From positions 1-48,292 of the forward strand of contig JAWKTK010000037.1 of assembly GCA_041399205.1 (NCBI GenBank): a stretch of 48,292 bases of DNA, in the 5' to 3' direction. Numbering within the stretch: position 1 is the stretch's first letter; every line of letters begins with the position of its first letter. The notes below the pieces were generated by a model. The model was not told the DNA's origin. It did not search any database and saw nothing but the letters and a program-made list of their open reading frames with translations. Origin of the DNA: JAGQOZ01 sp041399205. GTDB lineage: Bacteria; Planctomycetota; Planctomycetia; Pirellulales; Pirellulaceae. Of this stretch, positions 20,076 through 28,589 are shown in pieces. The translations under genes and the position numbers were made by a program.

Positions 20076-21186
20076 TCAAGACAGGTACGTTTCCAGCCAA
20101 CTGTAAATTCGCTCCTCTGCAATCTTGGGCACACTGTGGCCTTGGCCGTGATTTCAATAGCCCCAACCGAACCGGTTGGCCGTAACGTTGATAGACGGTC
20201 GCTGCTGCCGAAATATACGGCCAACTTTGAATTCCGTCTGCGGAATCACCTCCGATCAGCAAGAACGGCTTTGGAGCCGACAACGCTAACAATTGATGAT
20301 GCTGCAAATCGTTTTGTTCGCGAATTTTCGGGCCCAAATACCATGCGGCGTCCCAGTTTGAAAAGTCGACGCCAATGCCGCCTTCGCTGCTGACCGTCGC
20401 TTGAATTCGATCGTCAAACGCCGCCAGGTACAACACTTCCTTGGCGCCCAGCGAATGCCCGACGGCACCAATTCGCGACGGATCCACATGCGGCAGACGC
20501 TGGAGAATATCGATAGCTAACCGAGCGTCATACAGCATCTTGGCCATACCCGTTGCTTGCGGATGTCGTTGCTGAAAACGCTTTGTTTGCAAATCGGTAT
20601 CGATATGTACATTGTCAGGCCACAGAAAATTCCGCGGACATATGCTCACGAAGCCTCGTTTGGCTAATTCCCAGGCGAACGCCTTTTCCGGCTTTCCTTC
20701 TACTCCGGCCGGTTGGCGAATGGAATGCGGCACTGTCGAATGAAACACCGCCACTGCGGGGCGCAACGCCGATGGCTTGTCGTCCGGTTGCACAATGTAC
20801 GCTTGCGTTGGCCAATTCGGTTCCGATTGGTATTCGATAAGGTCTCGGCGCACGCCCTGCACTACGTCGGACGAAATTCGCTTCCACGTCACCTCGGGCC
20901 GATCGGGCATTTTGCCCAAAAAGTCCAGCCAACGTTGTTGGATGACGTCTCGACGAATGTTCCATTCAGCTAAGCCATCGCTGTCGGCAACAAGCGGCGA
21001 AAGCGTTGTCTTCGGAACCACTACATTTGCCGCGGGCGATTGCACTTCCGCCAACCAAGGCACGTCGGTTCGCCCCAAACGCTCGGCCTGCGCCCACACT
21101 GCACTCGCGGAAACGCCGCTCGCGCAAACTCCACCCGCGCAAACACCGCCCGCGACCCTTTGCAGAAAACTTCGGCGATTCAACAT
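20076..21186 (-). CDS. exported alpha/beta hydrolase (dienelactone hydrolase-like), frameshifted
   Basis: ATG at 21186 gives a Tat-like signal (LNRRSFLQRVAGG) followed by an Ala-rich stretch ending near VWAQ. The hydrolase fold shows GAVGHSLGAKE (nucleophile Ser in GHSLG) after DPSRI, a core typical of dienelactone-hydrolase/acetyl-xylan-esterase-like planctomycete enzymes, and PKPFLLIGGDSADG. The raw frame runs on to 20002 with a non-family tail. An extra A in TTGAAATCACGG (about 20153) shifts it away from LLNHGQGHSVPKIAEERIYSWL, which carries the catalytic His and ends at TGA 20076. Frame repair gives about 369 residues and removes the overlap with the FkbM gene. The substrate is unknown; it probably acts in the periplasm. 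Confidence 0.8.
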
Positions 21187-21742
21187 GGTAATTCGCAACA
21201 CTTCAACCAACCTTGTACTCGTATTCATGGACCAAACGTCGATCAGAGCGTTTATCTTAACGCATGAGAGAATTGGAACATCCTAGTTCGAAGCGTGAGT
21301 TTGGAAGTTGCGTTTTTTCATAGCCCGAAACGTGAGTGAGGGAAGATTGTTTTCATAGCCCGAAACGTAAGTGAGGGAAGATTGTTTTCATAGCCCGAAA
21401 CGTGAGTGAGGGAAGATTGAGTGCTTCTGCAGTCCCCTCGCTGACGCTTCGGGCTAGGAAATTTCGGCGGAAATGCAATTGCGCAACTTCAAAAAGCGTG
21501 ATCGAGCGACCACAGGAACATTCCGTTTTCGCTCACTGACCTTTCATGTTACGAATCAGCACAATCGTGGATGTCGAATCCACTGGCGGTCGGCAACGCT
21601 GCTCAAAATAGTAGACGGCTGCATTTTTTGGCGTCAAGAATGCTGTCACCTACCGCCCATTTTGTTGCGTCTGCGGTTTTGTTTCGCTAATCTGGAAGCG
21701 AAGCAAATCGACAACAAGTCCGTCAACCCTGGGGGAAATCAC
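21187..21742. other. intergenic stretch carrying a large repeat copy
   Basis: 556 bases between the divergent hydrolase and FG-GAP genes. Most of it is the dispersed repeat at 21304-21490. The remainder before 21743 is presumably leader sequence for the FG-GAP gene. The frame of that gene is open back to 21473, but this part reads through the repeat and is not considered coding. Confidence 0.6.
21304..21490. repeat. TAGCCCGAA dispersed repeat, copy 3, with three tandem 35-bp units
   Basis: Outer arms GAAGTTGCG (21304-21312) and CGCAACTTC (21482-21490) form an inverted repeat. Inside, TAGCCCGAAACG(T)(G/A)AGTGAGGGAAGATTG occurs three times with a 35-base period, starting at 21321, 21356 and 21391. 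It is closed on the right by CGCTTCGGGCTA near 21446. It is the most elaborate copy of the family in the window. There are no spacers, so it is not a CRISPR. Confidence 0.85.
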
Positions 21743-24388
21743 ATGTTGAATGGGAAAACACGACGTGCAATGCGGAGCCGTCTTGATGCATTGGAGACGC
21801 TGGAACGACGGCACATGCTGTCATCCATTCCGTTGACGCAAATTCCCTTGGCGTATGAACCTCCTTTGTCGTTTGTGACCGCCGATGTTGACGGAGACGG
21901 TGACACGGATCTTCTGGCAGGGAGTGCTCGAGTTGTTTGGTACGAAAACGATGATGGCGAATTGACGACACCGCAGCCGCTAACCAACATCGCTGGTTCG
22001 AATATTCAAGCCGCCGATGTTGACGCGGACGGCGATGTCGATGTGATCGCCGATTCGGAAATCGGAATCGTTTGGTTCGAAAATGTCGTCCCAGGCGATC
22101 GCCTGGAAACCAAACTCATCTTGGCCAATCCAGACGCCACGCTGGTCCGTGTGGTCGACATCGATGCGGACGGCGCCGAGGATCTATTGCTGAAAATTCC
22201 CAACAACCAGAATTTGGTTTGGATGAAAAACGCAGGCGGTTTCTTTCCGGAAATCTTGCGTCCAACTACCCTATCTGCCGAAGCGAAATGGTGGGCCGAC
22301 CTGGATGGCGATGGTGATCAAGACGCGGTGATCGGCGGACGAAGCAGATTGTACTGGCAGGAAAATTTGGGCGGCCAGTTTTCTTCACAACACCAAGTGC
22401 TACTCGATTCGATCAACGACGATCGGCCTGGAATCGATATCGGCGATTTGGATGGCGATGGAGATCTGGATGTCGCGATCGTTCACGGTGAATTCGGGCA
22501 CGTATCGTTGGTTCGAAACGATGGAGCGGGCAATTTTTCTGCCGAGACCGTGCATCAATCGACCGGTCGTGTCTCTGCCAAACACTTGCACATCGCCGAT
22601 GTGAATGGAGATGGACAAAATGACATTCTGTTCACCGGGGACGGTCGGCTGGACGTGTTGATGGCCAACGACAACGGTTCGTACCAGCATTCCGAACTGC
22701 TCAGGTTTTCCGACTCTCCCAACTTTACCTGGATCCGCTACGTCACTGCCGTTCATTTGAGTGATGATGCGGTTCCTTCCATTGTCTTTTCGATCGAATA
22801 TGAACAATGGGGGCTACCGTTGTGGGCGACCAGCAATGGGATTGGGCATGTCGAATCAGACGGCACCTTTGTCGGTTTTGGTCTGCCTGGCGGTTCGGCG
22901 ACACTGAACACAGCGTTTGATGCAGACCAAGATGGAAACATCGACGTGGGTAGTGGATATCGCTTTTTGGCTACCGAACCGCACGTTGGTTTTACTGGAG
23001 AAGTGATTGCCTTCGCGTCAGGTGGTAATCTGCCCGAACGCTCCTGGTTTGCTGATATCGATGGCGATGGGAAAGACGACGTCATCTGGCACGATTGGAA
23101 AACAGATCGTTTAAGCTGGGCGAATTGGTCAACGTCTGGACTGGTCGATAGCGCGGAAATATTGACTTCCGATTACGTCTCTTCCGTGGTTTCGGCAGAT
23201 TTGGATCAGGATGGCCGAGACGAACTGGCCGTTTGGCATCAACCAGCTGGCAAACCGGGCCAAATCGACCTGCTCCGTCTAAATGAAACGCAGACATGGG
23301 AAACCGAGCGAACGTTTGAGGTAACTGATTGGAGTTCTGGCCATCCCAAGTTTGTCGACTGGGATTCCGACGGAGATCTCGATCTAGCGCTGATTGACGA
23401 ACGTCAATTGCAGATGTATGCCAATGAAGATGGGCAGCTGGCCACGGAAGCTCGGATTGTTTCGGATGATAATTCCGCGTACTTCAACTACTTTTACGAC
23501 TTTGCCGACATGGACGATGACGGCGATCTAGATCTGCTTGCCGCACAAGAAAACGATCGCGGTTCCGTCTACTTAGTATGGCTCGAGCGTCTAGATCAGG
23601 GATATGGCACGGCGCATGAAATTGGTCCGTTGTCTTCGGACATTCCGGGTGACAGTGATTATCAATTCCAGGCAGTCGACTTGCATCTGGATGGCGACAT
23701 GGATGTGGTCGCCTTTTCGTACATTCCCCATCCAGACGTTTGGGGAACTTACGGAACCATCTTTGAAAATCAAGATGGACAATTCGTTCGGGATGATGAT
23801 ATTTTGGGCATTACGTATGGCACCAGAAATAACCCAGTCTTTGGTGACTTTGATCAAGATGGCGACGTCGATTTTGTCTTCAATCAGTTCTGGTATCGAA
23901 ACGATTCCGCCACCGGTGCGCTGGGCGATGTCAACTTGGACGGCACTATTGACCAGCGCGACGTGGACTTGCTGTTTGCAGCGATGCGAGTCGCCGGCGA
24001 CCCCAAGTTTGATCTCAATGCCGACGGCATGGTGAATTCAGACGACGCAAAATTTCTGTTGTTCGAAATCCTGGATACGCCGGTGGGCGACGTGAATTTG
24101 GACGGCTTTTTTGACAGTGCCGACTTGGTGATCATTTTCCAAGCCAACCAATACGACGATGGGGTTCAAGGCAATTCCACTTGGCGAACGGGTGATTGGA
24201 ACGGCGACTACGATTTTGATTCGGCGGATCTGGTGTTCGCGTTTCAGCACGGAAACTTTGTAGCGAACTCGATTTCGCCGGTTCGTCCAGTCGTAACGCA
24301 CCAGACCATTTCCCTGGCGAATGCCGTCGAGCGTTTGCGGTCGGCGCGGCAAGTGTCGCCCGCGAAGTGGAATCTCTTTGTGCCTTGA
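21743..24388 (+). CDS. FG-GAP/VCBS-repeat surface protein with dockerin-type C-terminus
   Basis: 881 residues from ATG 21743, chosen because GGGGGA lies just upstream and the protein then starts with a basic n-region and LETLERRHMLS. That resembles the LEPR/LExRR-LLS N-terminal motif found on many large secreted planctomycete proteins. The body is a run of FG-GAP/VCBS-type repeats rich in calcium-binding DVDGDGD, DLDGDGDLDV, and DWDSDGDLD motifs, the pattern of a beta-propeller or integrin-like adhesin. The C-terminus holds paired dockerin-like EF-hand segments (GDVNLDGTIDQRDVDLL, LNADGMVNSDD, GDVNLDGFFDSADLV, DWNGDYDFDSADLV). It is likely cell-surface or secreted; binding partner unknown. 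Confidence 0.9.
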   Translation: MLNGKTRRAMRSRLDALETLERRHMLSSIPLTQIPLAYEPPLSFVTADVDGDGDTDLLAGSARVVWYENDDGELTTPQPLTNIAGSNIQAADVDADGDVDVIADSEIGIVWFENVVPGDRLETKLILANPDATLVRVVDIDADGAEDLLLKIPNNQNLVWMKNAGGFFPEILRPTTLSAEAKWWADLDGDGDQDAVIGGRSRLYWQENLGGQFSSQHQVLLDSINDDRPGIDIGDLDGDGDLDVAIVHGEFGHVSLVRNDGAGNFSAETVHQSTGRVSAKHLHIADVNGDGQNDILFTGDGRLDVLMANDNGSYQHSELLRFSDSPNFTWIRYVTAVHLSDDAVPSIVFSIEYEQWGLPLWATSNGIGHVESDGTFVGFGLPGGSATLNTAFDADQDGNIDVGSGYRFLATEPHVGFTGEVIAFASGGNLPERSWFADIDGDGKDDVIWHDWKTDRLSWANWSTSGLVDSAEILTSDYVSSVVSADLDQDGRDELAVWHQPAGKPGQIDLLRLNETQTWETERTFEVTDWSSGHPKFVDWDSDGDLDLALIDERQLQMYANEDGQLATEARIVSDDNSAYFNYFYDFADMDDDGDLDLLAAQENDRGSVYLVWLERLDQGYGTAHEIGPLSSDIPGDSDYQFQAVDLHLDGDMDVVAFSYIPHPDVWGTYGTIFENQDGQFVRDDDILGITYGTRNNPVFGDFDQDGDVDFVFNQFWYRNDSATGALGDVNLDGTIDQRDVDLLFAAMRVAGDPKFDLNADGMVNSDDAKFLLFEILDTPVGDVNLDGFFDSADLVIIFQANQYDDGVQGNSTWRTGDWNGDYDFDSADLVFAFQHGNFVANSISPVRPVVTHQTISLANAVERLRSARQVSPAKWNLFVP

Positions 24389-24401
24389 TTCGATGCAGCA
24401 A

Positions 24402-24884
24402 TCACCCGTTGCGTCTATGTCGTTGTCGTCGTTGTTGAATTCGAACCAACAAGGCCATGATTGCTTCGTTAAAGTGCAGTTGCACCAGCGATACACAGAC
24501 GCAGACGAAGAACATCAGCATTGCGAACTGAGGGAGCGTAGCGGACGTCACATTGAATGGTCCGGTTTGTTCCGCAGCGCCTTGCATTAATGCTCGAATC
24601 GCACCCAAGTAAATCGCGACATAAGCGGTGCATAGCATCATTGTGCCAAGTCCAAATCGCCGGTCGTCGACCGCTGACTTGGCCAATCGGACGGACAGCC
24701 AGATCTGTAGGCCTGACGTTACCAACCAAAACGCCATAGTCATCACAAAGGCGACCGCAAAGTGCAGCTTCAGTGCGGTACTGGCCGCCATGCACATGAC
24801 CCAGAACAACGTGGCGCCCATCAAAATCGAAACCAGCCGAGGCAATCCGGGTGATGCTTGCGCGTAGCGATCGGGCGTTTTCAT
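24402..24884 (-). CDS. small four-helix membrane protein
   Basis: 160 residues from ATG 24884 (MKTPDRYAQASPGLPRL). Upstream in-frame sequence to 25190 reads through a non-coding repeat and is excluded. Four hydrophobic segments are visible: around LVSILMGATLFWVMCMAA, FAVAFVMTMAFWLVTSGL, LGTMMLCTAYVAIYLGAI, and LPQFAMLMFFVCVCVSL. The C-terminus is strongly basic (RIQQRRQRHRRNG), predicting a cytoplasmic tail. I do not recognise the family. The stop is 13 bases from the convergent FG-GAP gene. Confidence 0.72.
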   Translation of the reverse strand: MKTPDRYAQASPGLPRLVSILMGATLFWVMCMAASTALKLHFAVAFVMTMAFWLVTSGLQIWLSVRLAKSAVDDRRFGLGTMMLCTAYVAIYLGAIRALMQGAAEQTGPFNVTSATLPQFAMLMFFVCVCVSLVQLHFNEAIMALLVRIQQRRQRHRRNG

Positions 24885-25247
24885 TAATTCAGACTCGATG
24901 GTCGAACGTCGAACTGGAAAGCAAACGGGTAGCTGGCACCGACGACAAGAACCTCGCTTTCCAGCCTCATTCGCTTGGTGCAAACTTCGTCGAATCCCGC
25001 GTTCTCGATTTGCCGAGGGCTTCCTGCGTAAGCGTGCCATTTTATCACAAACCAAGTGGACAGCGGCATGCTTGGTTCGTAGTTCCGCCTTCAGGCGGCA
25101 TGGTTCTTCAAGGTGATTTCCGCCTGAAGGCGGGACTACGAACGACGTACAACAGAACGAACGCACGATTCCTTCGCGCCGTGATGGCAACTGTTCGTTG
25201 CTAGTATAAGGTACTACGTCCGGGCCTCGCGATCCTGTTCATTTCCG
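24885..25247. other. intergenic stretch with a PGG inverted repeat
   Basis: 363 bases with no credible gene. It contains the inverted repeat at 25079-25139; the rest shows no clear signal. Confidence 0.5.
25079..25139. repeat. inverted repeat, CCGCCTTCAGGCGG family
   Basis: GTAGTTCCGCCTTCAGGCGG at the left is answered by CCGCCTGAAGGCGGGACTAC at the right, about 20 bases apart. Each arm is itself a near-palindrome. Its layout differs from the TAGCCCGAA family, so it is a second intergenic repeat type. A long hairpin in RNA is possible. Confidence 0.75.
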
Positions 25248-26474
25248 CTACGCTGCTTTCGAAACGACACCGGTTCGGCGTTTGGGAACGTAGGCGATGT
25301 TTGATGCCGTTGTTTCCAGTTGGCGGAAGTAGCGAACTAGCTGCAATCCCAGTCCCGAAAAACTACCGACACCTACCACCAGCGTCTTGTTGTCGGCGAC
25401 ACGATCAATGGACTGCAAAACGGCCGATAGATTGGAATTCTCCAAGCAGCGAATTCGCCGATCTTGTAGGCCGGAATTCATCGCAAATTGTCGGAAGGAA
25501 TCCGCATGTGCTCCGGTCACCAGAAACTGGTCAGCCGATTGCCAGCCCACGCTCCACTGGACCAATTGCTGCATGTGCCCCGGTTGATTCGATTGGCAGT
25601 TGACCACGGCAATCCGTTTTTCACAGTGACGGAAACGGTTGGTCACGGTTCGCCACAAAGACGGAGTTGACTCTAGCCCGTTGGATGCAAAACAGTTGAT
25701 CAACGAAACTTGGCCGTTCTTTTCGCGACGATGGAAAACCGTCATCACGCCGGGATCCGGCGAAGCGGACCACATGCCATCGAGTGCCGTTTGGCGGTCC
25801 ACACCCAAGCGTTGACAAACTCGCAGCGCCGTGGCTACCGTGTCAGGCGTTTCCACGTAAGGAAAACCGTCCAGTTCATCCCACGTTACCGCCGCGATGT
25901 CGTCGTCCGTGATCGAAACGACATTCGCATGACGGCGACGAACTGTCGGTTCAAGTGTCCAAGTCGACGAAGCATTTTGATCGGACACAAACAACGTTGC
26001 CGATGGTGCGAACCGTTTGGCGAACGCCTGAAGCGTCAAACGACGATTGGATTCATCTTCTTCGCCAGCAGCGGCCAGATAGACGCCATGCGTGGCATCC
26101 AAGTGATGTTGTTCGCAGCACATGGCAAGCGGATTGTCTTGACGGCCTTGAACCACAATGGCTTCCGCGTTCGCTTGCGCGGCAGTGCGTTGCAATTGAA
26201 CTAGCGAAGATCGATCGGTGCGAACCGAAGTCTGTTCCGAACCGTCCGGCAGAAGGACATTACCAGACGAACTCGATGTCTGCGCCAAAGTGCGAACCCC
26301 ACCCGCTCGTAGTCCAGCGGCGATCAACCGAGTCAAACCGGACGAACCTGGTGTGCCCGCGACATAGATGCGAATCGGAATCTGTCGGCCATAGCGATGG
26401 CGGAACTTGGATTCTGCGAGTGCCCAGCCGGTGCGAACTACGCTTTCTGCCGTTTCCCAATACGATCCGTTCAT
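25248..26474 (-). CDS. PgsB/CapB-like Mur-ligase-family protein with degenerate P-loop
   Basis: 408 residues from ATG 26474, which has AAAGGGA just upstream (the open frame extends to 26573 without support). It aligns by eye over its length with Bacillus PgsB/CapB, the ATP-dependent poly-gamma-glutamate synthase: IRIYVAGTPGSSGLTRLIAAGL against the P-loop segment, LPDGSE, LGVDRQTALDGMWSASPDPGVM, LINCFASNGLESTPSLW, VVNCQSNQPGHMQQ, and ADQFLVTGAH. The P-loop at 40-49 reads GTPGSSGLTR where PgsB has GxRGKSTVTR, so the ATP-binding Lys is missing. It may be inactive or use another activity. No pgsC or pgsA is evident next to it. Cytoplasmic or peripheral; role unknown. Confidence 0.72.
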   Translation of the reverse strand: MNGSYWETAESVVRTGWALAESKFRHRYGRQIPIRIYVAGTPGSSGLTRLIAAGLRAGGVRTLAQTSSSSGNVLLPDGSEQTSVRTDRSSLVQLQRTAAQANAEAIVVQGRQDNPLAMCCEQHHLDATHGVYLAAAGEEDESNRRLTLQAFAKRFAPSATLFVSDQNASSTWTLEPTVRRRHANVVSITDDDIAAVTWDELDGFPYVETPDTVATALRVCQRLGVDRQTALDGMWSASPDPGVMTVFHRREKNGQVSLINCFASNGLESTPSLWRTVTNRFRHCEKRIAVVNCQSNQPGHMQQLVQWSVGWQSADQFLVTGAHADSFRQFAMNSGLQDRRIRCLENSNLSAVLQSIDRVADNKTLVVGVGSFSGLGLQLVRYFRQLETTASNIAYVPKRRTGVVSKAA

Positions 26475-26874
26475 GAAAATCCCTTTCGTAAAGATTGTCA
26501 GTCCTGACAATGGTGCGGCGTCGTTTGTGGCGCGACGAATCATTTCGTGCGTGGCCGATTCGCTGTATTGCAATCACCGCGCCAAGAAGCATCGTCGCTT
26601 AGCAGAAACTTGGAATTCGGTCCCGTTCTCCAGCGAACTGAGCGTCTAAATTTCTTGATTCGAATTGCCACCGACGCGACTTCGCCAAGCGAATTGTAAA
26701 AACGAAAACCGTTCGCTTGTAATTCTTGCAAGCAGTCGATTGCCAGCATAACCCTGACATGACGTCAACGGTAAAGTTGCTGCAATCGTTAAAGTTTGCC
26801 AGGTCGGCACGTCGAAAAGTAAAACTCGTAGGGGGACTATTCACTGAAGGTTTGTTGGCACGGAGGGATTTCCC
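26475..26874. other. divergent promoter region, no gene seen
   Basis: 400 bases between the divergent PgsB-like and beta-barrel genes. It holds a TGACGTCA palindrome near 26761 and the GGAGGG ribosome binding site at 26862. Neither strand has a convincing ORF. Confidence 0.5.
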
Positions 26875-27768
26875 GTGACTCGAAGAATGCCGTTATTTCC
26901 GAATCGTCCTCGTACAGCCGGTCTGCTGCTGTCGTTGCTGTTATCGTGGAGTGCCACGTTGCCGGCGCAAGAGTTAGTGGACTCGCACGGACCGATGGTG
27001 GAAGCTACCGACTTTGCGCCCGAGTTTTTTGATCAGACCATGGGCAACGTCGATTGTGACACGCAGGTCATCTGCGATTCGGGGATGTGGCCGACATATG
27101 CGACGTATCTGAAGGTGGGCCCGAGCACCGGATTTGCAGACGGATTCTTCGAAAATGACAATCGCGTCGGCTGGGCGTTGTCAGGTGGTTTTCGCGAAGC
27201 CTTCGGACCTCGCAGCGGACCATGGTTCTTCGACTTTGGTGGTTCGTACTTTGCGAATTCTGGTCGAGACGAAAGTCGCGTCATCTCGGGGACGTTTACC
27301 GAAATTGATCCTTTGCTTGGCAACCAATCGACTCAGTTGGACCGTTTCTTCGAAACAGCGATGACCGATTTGAAACGAGCCAGCGCGCATTTCGCTTTGG
27401 GCTACTACTATCAGCCGCTGAAGTCGTTTGATCCGGCCGAAATCTTGTTTTCGTTTCGATTTGGTGGACGAATTGGACATGCGAAGGCATCGTTCGACGA
27501 AAAGATCACCGACGAACTGCAAGCAGAAATCGACGCGATCAACAATCCGTTCTTGCTGGCCAAGGACGAAGTCTTTTCGGACACCGATACGTTTGGCGGA
27601 TTGTTCCTGAGTCTGGAATCTGCCCTGTTGAAGCAAGACTTCATGGGTGGTGACTTGGAAGTCATTGCCGATCTGGAAGTGGCCAACGATTGGATCGAAA
27701 TTCGGCAATACAAGAAAGCCGGACTGGGTTACGCCACGCTCATGTTTGGCGTCACTCTGCGACGGTAG
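26875..27768 (+). CDS. predicted outer-membrane beta-barrel protein
   Basis: 297 residues starting at GTG 26875, selected because GGAGGG sits at the right spacing (26862). An ATG four codons later is an alternative. A signal peptide (hydrophobic LLLSLLLSWSATLPAQE) is followed by alternating hydrophobic/aromatic strands: WALSGGFREAFG, WFFDFGGSYF, HFALGYYYQPL, FSFRFGGRIGHA, TFGGLFLSLESALL, and LGYATLMFGVTLRR at the very end. Such strands and an aromatic-rich C-terminus suggest an outer-membrane barrel. Two Cys (DCDTQVIC) near residue 60 may form a disulphide. Function unknown. It resembles barrel proteins scattered through planctomycete genomes. Confidence 0.78.
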   Translation: MTRRMPLFPNRPRTAGLLLSLLLSWSATLPAQELVDSHGPMVEATDFAPEFFDQTMGNVDCDTQVICDSGMWPTYATYLKVGPSTGFADGFFENDNRVGWALSGGFREAFGPRSGPWFFDFGGSYFANSGRDESRVISGTFTEIDPLLGNQSTQLDRFFETAMTDLKRASAHFALGYYYQPLKSFDPAEILFSFRFGGRIGHAKASFDEKITDELQAEIDAINNPFLLAKDEVFSDTDTFGGLFLSLESALLKQDFMGGDLEVIADLEVANDWIEIRQYKKAGLGYATLMFGVTLRR

Positions 27769-27882
27769 TGACTGGCTTTTCGCAGGCGAAAATGAGTAAA
27801 CGGAAGCGTCCGCTTTGAAGTCGCGCATTTGCGTTTTTCGCGTTGGCGCATTTGTTGGAGCTGGTGTTTTTGCTCGCGGTAG

Positions 27883-28185
27883 GTTCGAATCGATTCGGGA
27901 TACGTCTCGGCCCAGTTCCAGGGTAACACTGCGGTCTTCGTGCAATGCGTCAAGAGCGAACGGCACGGCAAAGGCATTCGCTACGTCCCGATCACCCCGA
28001 AACTGCGACCTTGGCTTCAAGAGACGGTTGACTTCCTTGACGAATCAAAATTCGTAATCCCCCGTGATCGTGACGCGAGACGAATCTTCGCACTCAGTTC
28101 CCGCGATACATGGAACAAGCTGGCCAAACGCCATGGCCTCGTTTGTGGCAAAATCTGCGACCATCCTTCGAAACGGACTTGGTAA
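27883..28185 (+). pseudogene. tyrosine recombinase remnant
   Basis: About 100 codons without a proper start. From 27901 the frame reads through VFVQCVKSERHGKGIRYVPITPKL with RPWLQETVDF and ends at TGG-TAA (28185). The KSERHGKGIRYVPI segment followed by a proline/leucine-rich stretch resembles the central catalytic-domain strand region of phage-type integrases, but the catalytic box with HxxR and Tyr is absent. It lies 200 bases from the tRNA-Arg 3' end, so it may be the trace of an older element at this tRNA. The family call rests on short similarity only. Confidence 0.5.
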
Positions 28186-28277
28186 AAGAGGATCCCGCCC
28201 GCGTGGTTAGGGCATAGCCCAACGGTCAGCGCGACGCACTATCTGACGGTCACTGACACTGACTTTGAACCATCAAC

Positions 28278-28336
28278 TGAGGTGGGCCAGAATCTGTCGG
28301 AATCGAGCGGAAACGAGGCCCACATGTCGGCCCACC
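28278..28336. repeat. GGTGGGCC/GGCCCACC inverted repeat
   Basis: AGGTGGGCC (about 28279) is mirrored by GGCCCACCT (about 28336), with a further GGCCCACATG inside. It is probably another planctomycete intergenic repeat or part of an element end next to the tRNA. Confidence 0.5.
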
Positions 28337-28345
28337 TAGACGACA

Positions 28346-28378
28346 AAACCCCGAAAAAACAAGTGTTTCCCGGGGTTT
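28346..28378 (-). terminator. terminator hairpin downstream of tRNA-Arg
   Basis: AAACCCCG (28346-28353) pairs with CGGGGTTT (28371-28378). It lies 15 bases past the tRNA 3' end on the minus strand and carries T-rich sequence, fitting a Rho-independent terminator for the tRNA transcript. Confidence 0.65.
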
Positions 28379-28393
28379 ATGGGAGTTCAGAGA

Positions 28394-28464
<71 letters not shown>

Positions 28465-28466
<2 letters not shown>

Positions 28467-28491
28467 AAGTCCTTGTCATGCAATGACTTAC
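28465..28491. other. candidate integrase core/att half-site at the tRNA 5' end
   Basis: GTAAGTC (28465-28471) and GACTTAC (28485-28491) form a perfect inverted repeat around 13 bases. The left arm includes the first two bases of the tRNA gene. Inverted arms at the tRNA/element junction, right before an integrase gene, are what a tyrosine recombinase core site looks like. This is inference, as no matching copy was found in the window. Confidence 0.3.
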
Positions 28492-28589
28492 TTGACCTTT
28501 TGAAAACCCTTTCAATAATCGTTGTGACACCCGTTTTGACACCAGCCACGATGATTTGCCGGATTTCCGGCCCGAAAGGGATTTCGACA

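Noticed and set aside
21317..21420. Three 35-base tandem repeats taken as a CRISPR array
   Set aside because: The units are directly adjacent without unique spacers, no cas gene is near, and the same sequence occurs as a palindromic intergenic repeat elsewhere.
21473..21742. N-terminal 90-codon extension of the FG-GAP gene
   Set aside because: It reads through the dispersed repeat and lacks the LETLERRHMLS start, while ATG 21743 has a strong ribosome binding site.
27181..28020. Minus-strand ORF opposite the beta-barrel gene
   Set aside because: It mirrors the barrel gene in codon pattern and has no recognisable domain or ribosome binding site.
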